Of a stretch of 64,000 bases of DNA, positions 48,694-60,300 are shown one piece after another. The translations under genes were made by a program, and so were the position numbers. The stretch spans positions 1 to 64,000 of the forward strand of contig JAMXBD010003368.1 in assembly GCA_024138025.1 (NCBI GenBank). The letters are read 5' to 3'. Each line of letters begins with the position of its first letter. Position 1 is the stretch's first letter. The DNA comes from Combretum micranthum (lineage: Eukaryota > Streptophyta > Magnoliopsida > Myrtales > Combretaceae). The notes beneath the pieces were generated by a model. The model saw only the letters and a list, made by a program, of their open reading frames with translations, did no database searches and was not told the origin of the DNA.

Positions 48694-50409
48694 CCCCCTT
48701 CCTCTTCCATTCTTTCACACAACAATATTCATACCAAAACTCTCCCAAAATCACTCCATAAAATCTCTCTCCCAACATCTCTCTCAAGTTCCCTCTTTTC
48801 CTTAGAAAACTCATTCCCACATAATACTACAACCCATTCTTTTCTTCTTCAACCAACACATAAACTTTAGGTAAAAATTTCTTATATACTCATCATGTTC
48901 ATATAACTTAACATGAGTTTAGTGTATGTTTCTTAGCTCATTGAGTTAAAGAAGCAACAATTTATTCATGTTTTGTTTTTGTTCATGTTCTTATTTTCTT
49001 TATGTTACTATTATGTTGATATTGTTACTATAAGTATTATATATATATATATATTATGTATAATATTTATTTAGAGCATATAGCTCACTTGTTATTTATT
49101 TATTTTCAAGTCTTGCAATTTATTTATTTACTTGTTTTATGCAAATATTAAGACTAGTCTTTCTAGTCTTAGACTTGTCCATATCAAGTCAAAATAATTT
49201 TATTTCTTTGCTTTTCTTTTCTTTGAGGACTAGTCTATTCTTAGTCCCGGGATACCTTGATGAAGCTAAGGTTCCCAATACTTGACTTTACTTTTATGCT
49301 CTTATATATTTTGTTTATCTTATTATGTTGTTTTTATTTTATCCTCATTCATACATGAATATGTGATATTGTCTCAACCATAATGAAAATGAGCTTCCTT
49401 TAGTAATAGAAAGTAAGAACCCTCCTCAAAAATAAATTTTATCATAAGAAATTATTTTTCCATAAAGACTTAAAGTTTTGTCTTAACAAATATTTTTCTA
49501 AAGCTAGACAAGTTTAGCTCAAGTTTTAGTAATAACACTATATGAGATTTTATCAAGAAATACATAAAGTTATTACAAACTCTTCTTTCAAACAAATAAA
49601 ATAAGAAAGTTTCTTTAAACATTCCTTACTCAACCAAAAGTTTTCTTAAACACATTTATCAAAATTTTCTACCAACATTTTAAATACTAAAGTCTAGAAA
49701 GTTTTCAAAAATTTACTTATAAAGACCATTTCTTTTAAAGTGGATCTAAGAAAAGCTATAGAACATATACCCATGAAGTATTTAGAAAAACTATGTTTTC
49801 CAAAACATTAGAAATAAAGTAGTAGGAATTTAAAAAGATTAAAATTAATTTTATTTAAGAAAAAGAATTAAAAGAAGGAGATGCTCACTTTTAGTAAAAT
49901 AAGAAATTTCTTAACAAAACTAAATTTTTTACAAAACTTATTTTTTTACAAAACTTAAGCTTATCACACTTTCAAAACATATTGTACCACAAGAACATTG
50001 TTGAGACAACACCACCAAATTCATGCATATGGTTTGAGTATATATGTATTCAAGGGATTTTCTTTCAACCATATAATGTATCTATATTTTTGTACAAAAG
50101 CCCTTGAGTGAAGTAAAGTTTGAAAACTCTAGTTTTGAAGTTTGGAAAATTCGTGTCAAATCTGTACGCTGCTATTCCGAGACCTAAATAACTTCTTTGA
50201 TAAAAATAACCTTAGAAATAGATAGATCTTTCCGAGTAGGTAGAAATCGGTATATAATATGCGAAATTCCGAGTTAAAATGAGCAAGTTATGGCCATTTT
50301 AAATTGGAATTTCCATTCATACGATTTTTGACGAATTCAATAAGATCGAATTATAGAGTTCGATAGATCGTGGATGAAATACTCATGTCGGGTATTTCTT
50401 TTGGTTTAG

Positions 50410-50476
50410 GTGTCGAGGACGAAGATCTTCCCTTCCCAGAGGATTACTTCGACTCCTAGAAGAAAGCTATGGACGA
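50410..50476 (+). promoter_or_regulatory. Conserved LTR mini-exon (D 5' LTR)
   Basis: 67 nt between tttag and gtgagt. The frame from 50409 reads GVEDEDLPFPEDYFDS with stop at 50457-50459. The ATG reads gctATGGACGA. The 3' LTR copy is at 59718-59784. Confidence 0.65.
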
Positions 50477-51498
50477 GTGAGTTTCCTTTACGCTTATGTA
50501 TTCGCGCATGTGCTTGTAGAATAGAGCACTAGATGTTAGGAAAAGATAAAATTGATATGCATGTGGGATATCATGGGAATTATGTATGTGATTCGTTGTG
50601 TGCGATCAATGAACAATAAAGTATATCGGAACCCGATTTGTGATTGATATAAATGTCTCCATGTATGTATTTGTTATGTGTGCGAATATTGTTTGATCGC
50701 TTTAAATAATTTAATGTCATATCGGAATCCCCATATAATAAATTGCTCATGCATATCACTTAGAATATCATTTCGAAATTTTGCTACTACTCCTCAGCGT
50801 GGGACCGGAAAGGTAAGCTGCCTTGCTACAATCTTGAGAGTTAGGACGTTCGGGGAATACGGTCTCAAGGTGTAGCCGAGCCGGATCGATCGCTTTGGGT
50901 AAGGAAAGCCCGAGGACTAGTAGTACGGTTCGTTGGAACCCCAAGACGCGCGCAACTTTCAGGAGGTCGTTCGGGACCTAGTTCAAAGCATTCCCTAACC
51001 TCCGATGGAGGGGTAAATCCATCAAACATACGAAACCGGATAGTCGTATGTAATGTTTGATCATATGGTTATTGCATTCATATGCTTGATTAATAAACTT
51101 GGTTGATTGTTTGTTATGAGTACTTTTGCGTAAGGAATATCTCACTAAGCTAGTAATGCTTATACTCCTACAGACTTTTGACCTTGCAGGTTTATCTTTT
51201 TGCACCCGAGACCATCTTGACCACCCGGGTAGAATCTTTATTTTGGGAAGCTTTTGGAGGAATTCTATTTCATAGTATTAGAGTAGATTTCTTCTAAAAT
51301 CTTCTAGCTTTTGTTGCTTATCTTAGCAAGACCATGATTATTATGAAATTATCGGGGGAATGCCCCTTAGAAGTTGTAAGACTTTTATTTCAATGAAATA
51401 TATATTAATGTTATTTTGCATGTTCCGCTGCCAATGTCTTAAAATGCATTACTCCACCGGTCTCCCTTTGTTGTGAATGTACGCCTTGTACCGATATG

Positions 51499-51589
51499 AA
51501 AGCTTTCGAGTGACTGAGGTAGTCATTCTTAAGTTTTAATATTGCGTACGGCGGGCTGTCACGTTTAGGGTACCCGCTGGGGCGTGACA
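51499..51589 (+). promoter_or_regulatory. LTR-end stem-loops (D 5' LTR)
   Basis: AAAGCTT (51499-51505) with AAGTTTT (51531-51537), inner GAGTGACT (51508-51515) with AGTCATTC (51521-51528), loop gaggt. The terminal stem TGTCACG (51557-51563) with CGTGACA (51583-51589) encloses GGGTACCC. The GGGGaatgCCCC hairpin is at 51355-51366. Confidence 0.65.
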
Positions 51590-51597
51590 GTTTAAGT

Positions 51598-51609
51598 TGG
51601 TATCAGAGC
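51598..51609 (+). promoter_or_regulatory. Primer binding site of element D
   Basis: TGGTATCAGAGC, matching initiator Met tRNA, eight bases after the LTR end. Confidence 0.92.
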
Positions 51610-52445
51610 ATCAAGATTAGGGAAAGAAACAGTAAGTTAGAAATAGAAGTCTTAAGAATAGGATAAGTTTAAGATTAAGCCATAAGAGTTTTAGGATGAA
51701 TCCTAGAATAATAGAAAGTAGGGGTTTATGGGAAACCACATGTTCTATGACCATACCTAAGATATGTAAGTGGCCCTAGGACTAGTTTATACCCTTAAGA
51801 AGAATAGGAGGATTTCCAAACCGTTTTAAAGCTCTAAGAAAACACAACCCTTAGTTACTAAGAGAACAGAGTTAACTTGCTTTCTAAAACAAAAAGGAAA
51901 ATACGTTTACGTAAAAGACTATACAACCAACCTTAGGTAACGCCGGAAACGAGTCACGCAGACGCCATCAACGGATCGAAGGTGACAAGAAAAGGTGAAA
52001 CCAACCCTAGATTCCCTCAAGTCTCAACAAAAGGATCGAGAACAGAAGTAAGGAGCCATGATGAGAAGAAGACGTGTATTCACCCAAGACGCAACGCCTT
52101 AGTATTAAATTGCAACTAATCAAAAGATGTAGTTAAGTTTTTAACAAATAAAAGTAACCTAATGATTTCTTGATAATGAGATTCCTTTGTTTTAGTTTTA
52201 TTATATTATCCCTCTTTTTATGATTAACATGCATGAATTTGATTTCTTACTTTGTAATTTCTTTGAATTGTATTTGAATTTCATAATTTCTTATTAAACT
52301 CCTATCAATCCCTATTTTGTCAATTTATTTCCTTAAGTTTTGTACCTTGATTTAAATTTTGGTCTTTATATTTGAGATTTCCGTGATTTCCGTAAACGTG
52401 AGTGTAGAGCGTAAAATAGAAACTAAAATCTAAACGATTAAACAG
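51610..52445 (+). mobile_element. Untranslated leader of element D
   Basis: About 840 bases between the primer site and gag with no significant open frame. I see no conserved coding content here, unlike the longer leader of element B. Confidence 0.6.
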
Positions 52446-53590
52446 CCGTCCAAGAAGACGTAGGAATAGAGAACAAAGAGATTCCAACAACGTACCAGCT
52501 GAACGAGGAGTACCCCCACGTAACCAACCGGAGAATAACCCTGCTCCTGCCCCGAACCAGCAAAACGACTTTGCTGCTGCCATTGGACAAATGAACCAGT
52601 TATTAGCTATTTTGATTCAGCAACAAAATCAAAATAACCCGCTCCTGCTCCACCTCAGAACGCTCCTGAAGCTACGGTAGAAGCACCCGGCGAACAGTCA
52701 CATGCTGCACCATTTCCACCACCACCACCGCCGAGATCACATCAAAACTTGCTCGCCAATTTCATCAAAAGTAATACCTACTTTGATGGAACCTTCGGAA
52801 AACCAGCTGAGGCCGAAGATTGGTTGGCCCAAATTGAGAGATCGTTTGATGGTTATGAAGTACCCCACCACCTAAGAGTCAGTTTTGGGACATTCATGTT
52901 GAAGTTCAATGCTCGCATATGGTGGGAGTCGAAGAAGCGAGAATTGCCTGCTCCAGTTACGTGGGATATGTTTCGAGAAGAGTTCTTGGAGAACTACTTT
53001 CCAGGGAGTCTCAGAGTTCGGTTCAGTGCTGAGTTCTTTAACATTACTCAGAAAGGGAGAACCATCGAGCAGTACGAAACCGAATTCAGTCGCTTGTTGC
53101 AGTATGCTCCTGATTCTTATAAGCACAGCGAGGAGCTAAAGAGACAAGTTTTCTTGAATGGGTTAGATGAAGACTAAAGATTCGCTTGGTGGAGTTTGAT
53201 GTTAAAAGTTTTAAGGGGCTAGTGGAAAAGCTCGAATTATTGAAGAGCTAAAAAGATGAAAACAAAAGCTCCGGAGAAGAAAGTGTTTGTGTTCGGAAGG
53301 AAGCCTATGAAGGACCAAGTTTGGGTTCAAAAATAAGAGGTTTAAGACCTTTGGAAGTTTCAAAGGAAGTGGAAGCAATCAGAGGGAGGTAACCAAGGTA
53401 GATGTCACATGCTGGAAATGCCGAGGGAAGCATTACCAAAGTCTGCCCACAATTGCAAAACAAGTGTTTCTTTTGTGGCAGCCCGACATAAAATCTTGGA
53501 GTGTCCCAAGAAGAACACCAGTGTCTGCTATGTGTGCAAGCAGCCAGGGCACTTTGCGAATGAATGCCCAAAGAGGAAAAATGCCTTGTG
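52446..53590 (+). pseudogene. Element D gag
   Basis: The first in-frame residues (PRRRRNREQRDSNNV) follow a stop with no ATG upstream, so the start codon is missing or supplied by splicing. The capsid-like core is at 52749-53177 (TYFDGTFGKPAEAEDWLAQI, RIWWESKKRELPAP, FREEFLENYFPGSLRVRFSA). A CCHC zinc knuckle, CYVCKQPGHFANEC, is at 53525-53567, with a first knuckle remnant near 53410. Gag coats the element RNA. Frameshifts occur near 52636, 53170 and 53440; those I could compare look like single-base losses in short homopolymers. Confidence 0.85.
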
Positions 53591-53959
53591 AGGTCATCCA
53601 ACACCTCGGGAGGATCCGCCCTTGTCAGAACCAACAATGGCAATGGGAATGGGAACCGCTCTGGCACCTCGATGCATGGAATGAGAGTCTACAACCTGAG
53701 GGCCAGTGGATGTGCGAGGAAGCAGATGATGAGGAGGAAGGATGCGAGTTTGCTGCCTTGGAGGGAGACGAAGGCTATGATCATGGACTCGTTGCAGGTT
53801 AGCCTTAACCTTAAGCTTTCGTTTTGTTTATAGTATCTTTTACGCTATTAATCTGTCGCAATAGAATCCCTATACCTCTTTAGCCTAAAGCTTTAGAAAA
53901 ATTAGGTAAGTATAGTATGGTTAGTAACTAGTGCGTATTAAACGCAGGAAGTATACGAG

Positions 53960-54300
53960 TAGCTAACAAGACCGCTTACGCCTTGTTTGATACCGGAGCT
54001 ACCCATTCGTTTATCACCCCCAACCTTGCTAAGAAGAGTGGATTACCTATAGTCACCACCGCTACCAGCTTTAAGATAAAGACACCCACGGGTAGCGTCG
54101 TAACCACCCAAGAGATGTTGAAGGAATGCCCTTTAGAGATCCAAGGACACCATACGACAAGTGATTTGATCGTGTTGGAGATGAATAAGTATGAAGTAAT
54201 TCTTGGAATGAGTTGGTTAACCCATGTTAAAGCCACGGTAGATTGTCGAGAGAAGAAGGTGAATTTTAAGGATGTAAATGGGAAGGATATTGAGTTTAAA
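53960..54300 (+). pseudogene. Element D aspartic protease
   Basis: [16 protein letters not shown] gives the DTGA active site (about 53983-54000), followed by [19 protein letters not shown], the second conserved protease region. It cleaves Gag-Pol and is fused in frame to the start of RT in the same open frame (to 54804). The interval 53592-53959 before it holds a short spacer with no conserved domain. Confidence 0.85.
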
Positions 54301-54429
54301 GGAGAATCCACGGTCGTAAGGAGGCAAGGATTAAGTTCGCTTGAGTTGGTGACGGATGAGGAGGAGATTGACCGACAAATCAATGCTATAGAAGAAGAAG
54401 GTGAAGGACCAAAGGTGGAGGATATACCC

Positions 54430-55760
54430 ATAGTCAATGAGTTTCCTGACGTTTTTCCTGAGGAATTACCCGGTTTGCCACCAAAGAGAGAGATTGATTT
54501 CGAGATTAGCTTGATGCCAAATACCGAGCCGATATCAAAAGCTCCATACCGCATGGCACCGGTAGAGTTGAAAGAACTCAAGAAGCAATTACAAGAGCTT
54601 CTGGATCAAGGATTTATACGCCCAAGTGTATCACCATGGGGAGCACCAGTTTTGTTCGTTAAGAAAAAGGATGGATCCATGAGGTTATGTGTCGATTACC
54701 GGGAGTTAATAAGGTTACAATCAAGAATAAGTATCCATTACCCCGGATTGATGATCTCTTTGATCAGTTGCAAGGAGCAAGCGTGTTTTCACGCATCGAC
54801 TTGAGGTCTGGATACCATCAGTTAAGAGTAAGCGGAGGATGTACCAAAGACTGCTTTTCGAACTCGATATGGACATTATGAGTTCTTAGTATGTCTTTTG
54901 GATTGACAATGCACCTGCCGCTTTCATGGACTTGATGAATCGAATCTATAAGCCCTTTTTGGATAAATGCGTTATAGTTTTCATCGACGACATTTTGGTC
55001 TACTCAACCACACGAGAGGAACATGAGGAACACCTCCGTATGGCGCTTAGGACGTTGAGAGAACATAAGTTGTATGCCAAATTGTCGAAATGTGACTTTT
55101 GGTTGGATAAGATATCCTTTTTAGGACATGTTGTTTCAGGAAGTGGTATATCGGTTGATCCTGAAAAGATTAAAGCAGTGATGGAGTGGAAACAACCGAA
55201 GACGGTAACAGAAGTAAGAAGCTTTCTTGGACTAGCTGGCTATTATCGAAAGTTTGTAAAGAATTTCTCGACTATAGCCAAGCCGTTAACGCAACTTACT
55301 CAAAAGAATGAGAAGTTCATCTGGACCGATAAAAGAGAAAAGAGTTTCCAAGAGCTCAAGCAAAAGCTTGTATCCGCACCAATACTCGTTTTGCCAAACC
55401 CTGAGAAGCCTTACACGGTGCATAGCGATGCATCAAGAAATGGTCTTGGATGTGTGCTAATGCAAGAAGGAAAAGTGATTGCTTATGCTTCGCGACAGTT
55501 GAGACCGCATGAGCAGAATTATCCGACGCATGACTTGGAGCTAGCTGCCGTTGTTTTCGCACTCAAGATATGGAGGCATCACTTGTATGGACAAAGATGC
55601 GAAATATATACGGATCACAAGAGCCTCAAGTACCTATTCACTCAGAAGGAGTTGAATATGAGGCAACGGAGATGGTTAGAGCTTATAAAGGACTATGATC
55701 TTGGAATCAATATTGTCCAGGAAAGTTAATGCCGTCGCGGATGCCTTAAGTCGGAAGAAT
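54430..55760 (+). pseudogene. Element D reverse transcriptase and RNase H
   Basis: RT begins with [20 protein letters not shown], then [31 protein letters not shown] and the catalytic [10 protein letters not shown] (near 54980-55010). RNase H follows with [15 protein letters not shown] (about 55420), [20 protein letters not shown] and [11 protein letters not shown]. These enzymes copy RNA into DNA and remove the template. Frame breaks near 54705, 54825, 54885, 54908 and 55725 all look like losses of one or two bases inside short homopolymers, compared with the conserved protein pattern. The catalytic residues themselves are intact. Confidence 0.9.
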
Positions 55761-57145
55761 CATGAGGAAGTTGCCGCTTTGTTGACTGACCAAAAGGAGT
55801 TGGTAAAGAATTCGAAAGGCTGAGTATCGAATTCATTGGAAAGATGTGGAGGTGGAAATATCTAGCTTGGTGATGGAACCAACCCTTGTGGAACGATTAA
55901 AGAAGCCAACGATATGATGAAGTCATACAAAGGATCAAAGGGAAGTGCAAGCAGAGAAGTATACTGATTTCACCGTAGATGACGAGGATGTAGTGAGGAT
56001 GAAGGGAAGGTTATGTGTGCCGGATGATGAGGATATGAGAAAAAATCATGAGTGAAGCACATAACTCAGGATACACAGTACATCCAGGAGGAACTAAGAT
56101 GTATCAAGATCTTAAGAGCCACTTTTGGTGGAATGGAATGAAACGGGATGTAGCTGATTATGTGATGAAGTGCCCAACTTGTCAACAAGTAAAGGTGGAA
56201 CATCAAAGGCCGGGAGGGTTGCTAAAGCCGTTGCCGATACCCGAATGGAAGTGGGATCAAATCTCGATGGATTTCGTGTGTGGATTACCAAGGACAACGG
56301 CAGGGTATGATGCCATATGGGTCGTGGTTGATCGCTTGACCAAATCGGCTCATTTCATACCAATCAATATGACGTACTCGATGGACAAGCTAGCCAAGCT
56401 TTACATAAGGGAAATAGTACGTTTACATGGAGTACCTGCCGGGATTGTGTCAGATCGAGATCCTAGATTCGTATCCAAGTTTTGGATGAGTTTACAAAGG
56501 TTTATGGGGACAAAGTTGCACTTTAGCACGGCTTATCACCCCCAAACCGATGGACAATCGGAGCGGACGATCCAAACCTTGGAAGACATGTTGCGTGCTT
56601 GTGTTATGGAATTCAAAGGAAGCTGGGATGCTCATTTGCCGCTTATAGAGTTTGCCTACAACAACAGCTACCACTCTACCATACAAATGCCGCCATATGA
56701 AGCTTTGTACGGGCGACGCTGTAGATCGCCTCTGTTTTGGGATGATGTGGAAAAGCTTGCTATTGGACCAGATTGGTACAAGATGCAGCAGACAAAGTAA
56801 GGATAATCCGACAGCGAATGAAAGAGGCCCAAGATAGACAGAAAAGCTGGGCAGACAGAAAAGGCGAGTTCTCGAATTTCAAGTGGGAGACCATGTATAC
56901 TTAAAGATAAATCCAATCAAGAGTATACATCGGGTACGCTCACAAGGAAAGTTGAGCCCACGGTACATTGGACCTTTTGAAGTGCTTGAACGAGTGGGAG
57001 ATCTAGCCTATCGCCTAGCCTTGCCGCCAAACCTGTCAGGTGTACACAACGTGTTTCATGTATCGGTCTTACGCAAGCATGTAGCAGATCCAGAACGAGT
57101 AGTAGAGTTAGCCAGTGTTGCTAAAGGAGAACCTCACTTATGAGG
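55761..57145 (+). pseudogene. Element D integrase
   Basis: The zinc-binding H-H-C-C segment is at 56048-56200 (HPGGTKMYQDLKSHFWWNGM, then MKCPTCQQ). The DD35E core is at 56260-56600 with acidic residues in SMDFVCGLP, SDRDPRF and [15 protein letters not shown]. The C-terminal region is at 56883-57143 (GKLSPRYIGPFEVLERVGDL, SGVHNVFHVSVLRKHV). Integrase inserts the DNA copy. The large central frame (56048-56800) is uninterrupted; breaks lie before it and at about 56800. Confidence 0.9.
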
Positions 57146-57325
57146 AACACCCGGTACAGATTTTGGATAGAAAAGTCCAAAAGCTTCGAACAAAGAGATC
57201 AAATATGTCAAAGTCCTCTGGAGGAATCACACCCATGAGGAGGCAACTTGGGAAGCCGAGGATGAGATCCGACGCAAATATCCGAATCTTTTCGAGGAAT
57301 CAGGTACGATAGCCAAGTTTTGAGG
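57130..57325 (+). pseudogene. Element D chromodomain
   Basis: Reads EEHPVQILDRKVQKLRTK, then in a shifted frame a segment with KVLWRNHTHEEATWEAEDEI and RKYPNLFE before a stop. This is the C-terminal chromodomain typical of Tekay/Del chromoviruses, thought to guide insertion into heterochromatin. One base missing near 57200 splits it. Confidence 0.85.
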
Positions 57326-57337
57326 ACAAAACTTTCT

Positions 57338-57352
57338 TTAAGGAGGGTAGGT
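57338..57352 (+). promoter_or_regulatory. Polypurine tract of element D
   Basis: The purine-rich run ttaaggagggtaggt directly precedes the 3' LTR start TGTAAGCC. Confidence 0.85.
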
Positions 57353-60300
57353 TGTAAGCCCCTAGATTTTTCGATAATATTAGTAAACCCTAAGAACCGG
57401 AAGTTGAAACGAAACCCTAAAATTAACCTAGTTCTATGTTTAGTCTAGTGAATCTAGATCCGGCAATCCCGTATTCTTAAACCCTAGAAAACGAAATTGA
57501 AATAATTGTGGATTATGGTTCGTAATAATATAGGGAAGCCTAAAAATATCAGATTTGAATTTTTCTAGTGTCCTTCGGATCCGATCGGGATCAGTTTTCA
57601 AAAACCGTGCCCCGGAGCACCGGATAGCAAAAATATTCCGACAACACCAATAGATTCGTAAAAATATAAGGTTTTCAAAAATATCAGTTTTAGAATTTTT
57701 CGGTATCTAAAAATAACAGATATAGGACTTTTACGCGTATTTTTTTACTACCGGTATTTTAATTGTCTAGTCTACTATTCATAGTACTTTTCTACTATTC
57801 ATTACTATTCACCTTTTTCTACTTTTTCTTATACTCTATTCTTACACTCTACCATACCTATATCTTACAATTTACCTTCCCCATACAACTTTAGTCACAT
57901 CACACTTTACACATTACTTCTTTAATCACATCAATTTTATTTTCTTTTTCAAATTATTTAATTACATCTAATTTCCACTCCCAAAAATCTATAAATACCC
58001 CCTTCCTCTTCCATTCTTTCACACAACAATATTCATACCAAAACTCTCCCAAAATCACTCCATAAAATCTCTCTCCCAACATCTCTCTCAAGTTCCCTCT
58101 TTTCCTTAGAAAACTCATTTCCACATAATACTACAACCCATTCTTTTCTTCTTCAACCAACACATAAACTTTAGGTAAAACTTCTCTTATATACTCATCA
58201 TGTTCATATAACTTAACATGAGTTTAGTGTATGTTTCTTAGGCTCATTGAGTTAAAGAAGCAACAATTTATTCATGTTTTGTTTTTGTTCATGTTCTTAT
58301 TTTCTTTATGTTACTATTATGTTGATATTGTTACTATAAGTATTATATATATATATATTATTATGTATATATTTATTTAGAGCATATAAGCTCACTTGTT
58401 ATTTATTTATTTTCAAGTCTTGCAATTTATTTATTTACTTGTTTTATGCAAATATTAAGACTAGTCTTTCTAGTCTTAGACTTGTCCATATCAAGTCAAA
58501 ATAATTTTATTTCTTTGCTTTTCTTTTCTTTGAGGACTAGTCTATTCTTAGTCCCGGGATACCTTGATGAAGCTAAGGTTCCCAATACTTGACTTTACTT
58601 TTATGCTCTTATATATTTTGTTTATCTTATTATGTTGTTTTTATTTTATCCTCATTCATACATGAATATGTGATATTGTCTCAACCATAATGAAAATGAG
58701 CTTCCTTTAGTAATAGAAAGTAAGAACCCTCCTCAAAAATAAATTTTATCACATAAGAAATTATTTTTCCATAAAGACTTAAAGTTTTGTCTTAACAAAT
58801 ATTTTTCTAAAGCTAGACAAGTTTAGCTCAAGTTTTAGTAATAACACTATATGAGATTTTATCAAGAAATACATAAAGTTATTACAAACTCTTCTTTCAA
58901 ACAAATAAAATAAGAAAGTTTCTTTAAACATTCCTTACTCAACCAAAAGTTTTCTTAAACACATTTATCAAAATTTTCTACCAACATTTTAAATACTAAA
59001 GTCTAGAAAGTTTTCAAAAATTTACTTATAAAGACCATTTCTTTTAAAGTGGATCTAAGAAAAGCTATAGAACATATACCCATGAAGTATTTAGAAAAAC
59101 TATGTTTTCCAAAACATTAGAAATAAAGTAGTAGGAATTTAAAAAGATTAAAATTAATTTTATTTAAGAAAAAGAATTAAAAGAAGGAGATGCTCACTTT
59201 TAGTAAAATAAGAAATTTCTTAACAAAACTAATTTTTTTACAAAACTTATTTTTTTACAAAACTTAAGCTTATCACACTTTCAAAACATATTGTACCACA
59301 AGAACATTGTTGAGACAACACCACCAAATTCATGCATATGGTTTGAGTATATATGTATTCAAGGGATTTTCTTTCAACCATATAATGTATCTATATTTTT
59401 GTACAAAAGCCCTTGAGTGAAGTAAAGTTTGAAAACTCTAGTTTTGAAGTTTGGAAAATTCGTGTCAAATCTGTACGCTGCTATTCCGAGACCTAAATAA
59501 CTTCTTTGATAAAAATAACCTTAGAAATAGATAGATCTTTCGAGTAGGTAGAAATCGGTATATAATATGCGAAATTCCGAGTTAAAATGAGCAAGTTATG
59601 GCCATTTTAAATTGGAATTTCCATTCATACGATTTTTGACGAATTCAATAAGATCGAATTATAGAGTTCGATAGATCGTGGATGAAATACTCATGTCGGG
59701 TATTTCTTTTGGTTTAGGTGTCGAGGACGAAGATCTTCCCTTCCCAGAGGATTACTTCGACTCCTAGAAGAAAGCTATGGACGAGTGAGTTTCCTTTACG
59801 CTTATGTATTCGCGCATGTGCTTGTAGAATAGAGCACTAGATGTTAGGAAAAGATAAAATTGATATGCATGTGGGATATCATGGGAATTATGTATGTGAT
59901 TCGTTGTGTGCGATCAATGACAATAAAGTATATCGGAACCCGATTTGTGATTGATATAAATGTCTCCATGTATGTATTTGTTATGTGTGCGAATATTGTT
60001 TGATCGCTTTAAATAATTTAATGTCATATCGGAATCCCCATATAATAAATTGCTCATGCATATCACTTAGAATATCATTTCGAAATTTTGCTACTACTCC
60101 TCAGCGTGGGACCGGAAAGGTAAGCTGCCTTGCTACAATCTTGAGAGTTAGGACGTTCGGGGAATACGGTCTCAAGGTGTAGCCGAGCCGGATCGATCGC
60201 TTTGGGTAAGGAAAGCCCGAGGACTAGTAGTACGGTTCGTTGGAACCCCAAGACGGCGCAACTTTCAGGAGGTCGTTCGGGACCTAGTTCAAAGCATTCC

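Larger units (their letters stand above)
48049..51589 (+). mobile_element. 5' LTR of element D, 3,541 bp
   Basis: TGTAAGCCCC...GGGGCGTGACA, preceded by cttgg (48044-48048). Nearly identical to 57353-60895. TATAAATA is at 48686-48693, a C/T-rich exon 1 without any ATG ends at 48870 (ctttag|gtaaaa), the mini-exon is at 50410-50476 and a third exon candidate at 51190-51228. The rest of intron 1 is AT-rich with no other recognisable feature. Confidence 0.96.

Noticed and set aside
50678..50875. 65-residue frame present in both D LTRs
   Set aside because: Identical only because the LTRs are duplicates; no trace of it in A, B, G or J and no domain.
51598..51609. Sequence matching part of initiator Met tRNA, a possible tRNA gene
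   Set aside because: Only the 12-base primer-site match is present at the LTR border; there is no cloverleaf. The same holds at 21336, 23943, 44144 and 61170.
53976..54581. 201-residue minus-strand frame opposite protease/RT of D
   Set aside because: Shadow of the real protease-RT coding strand, which carries DTGA and the conserved RT start.
39390..57325. Possible envelope-like gene after integrase in C or D
   Set aside because: Integrase is followed directly by a chromodomain, the polypurine tract and the LTR; there is no room for an extra gene.
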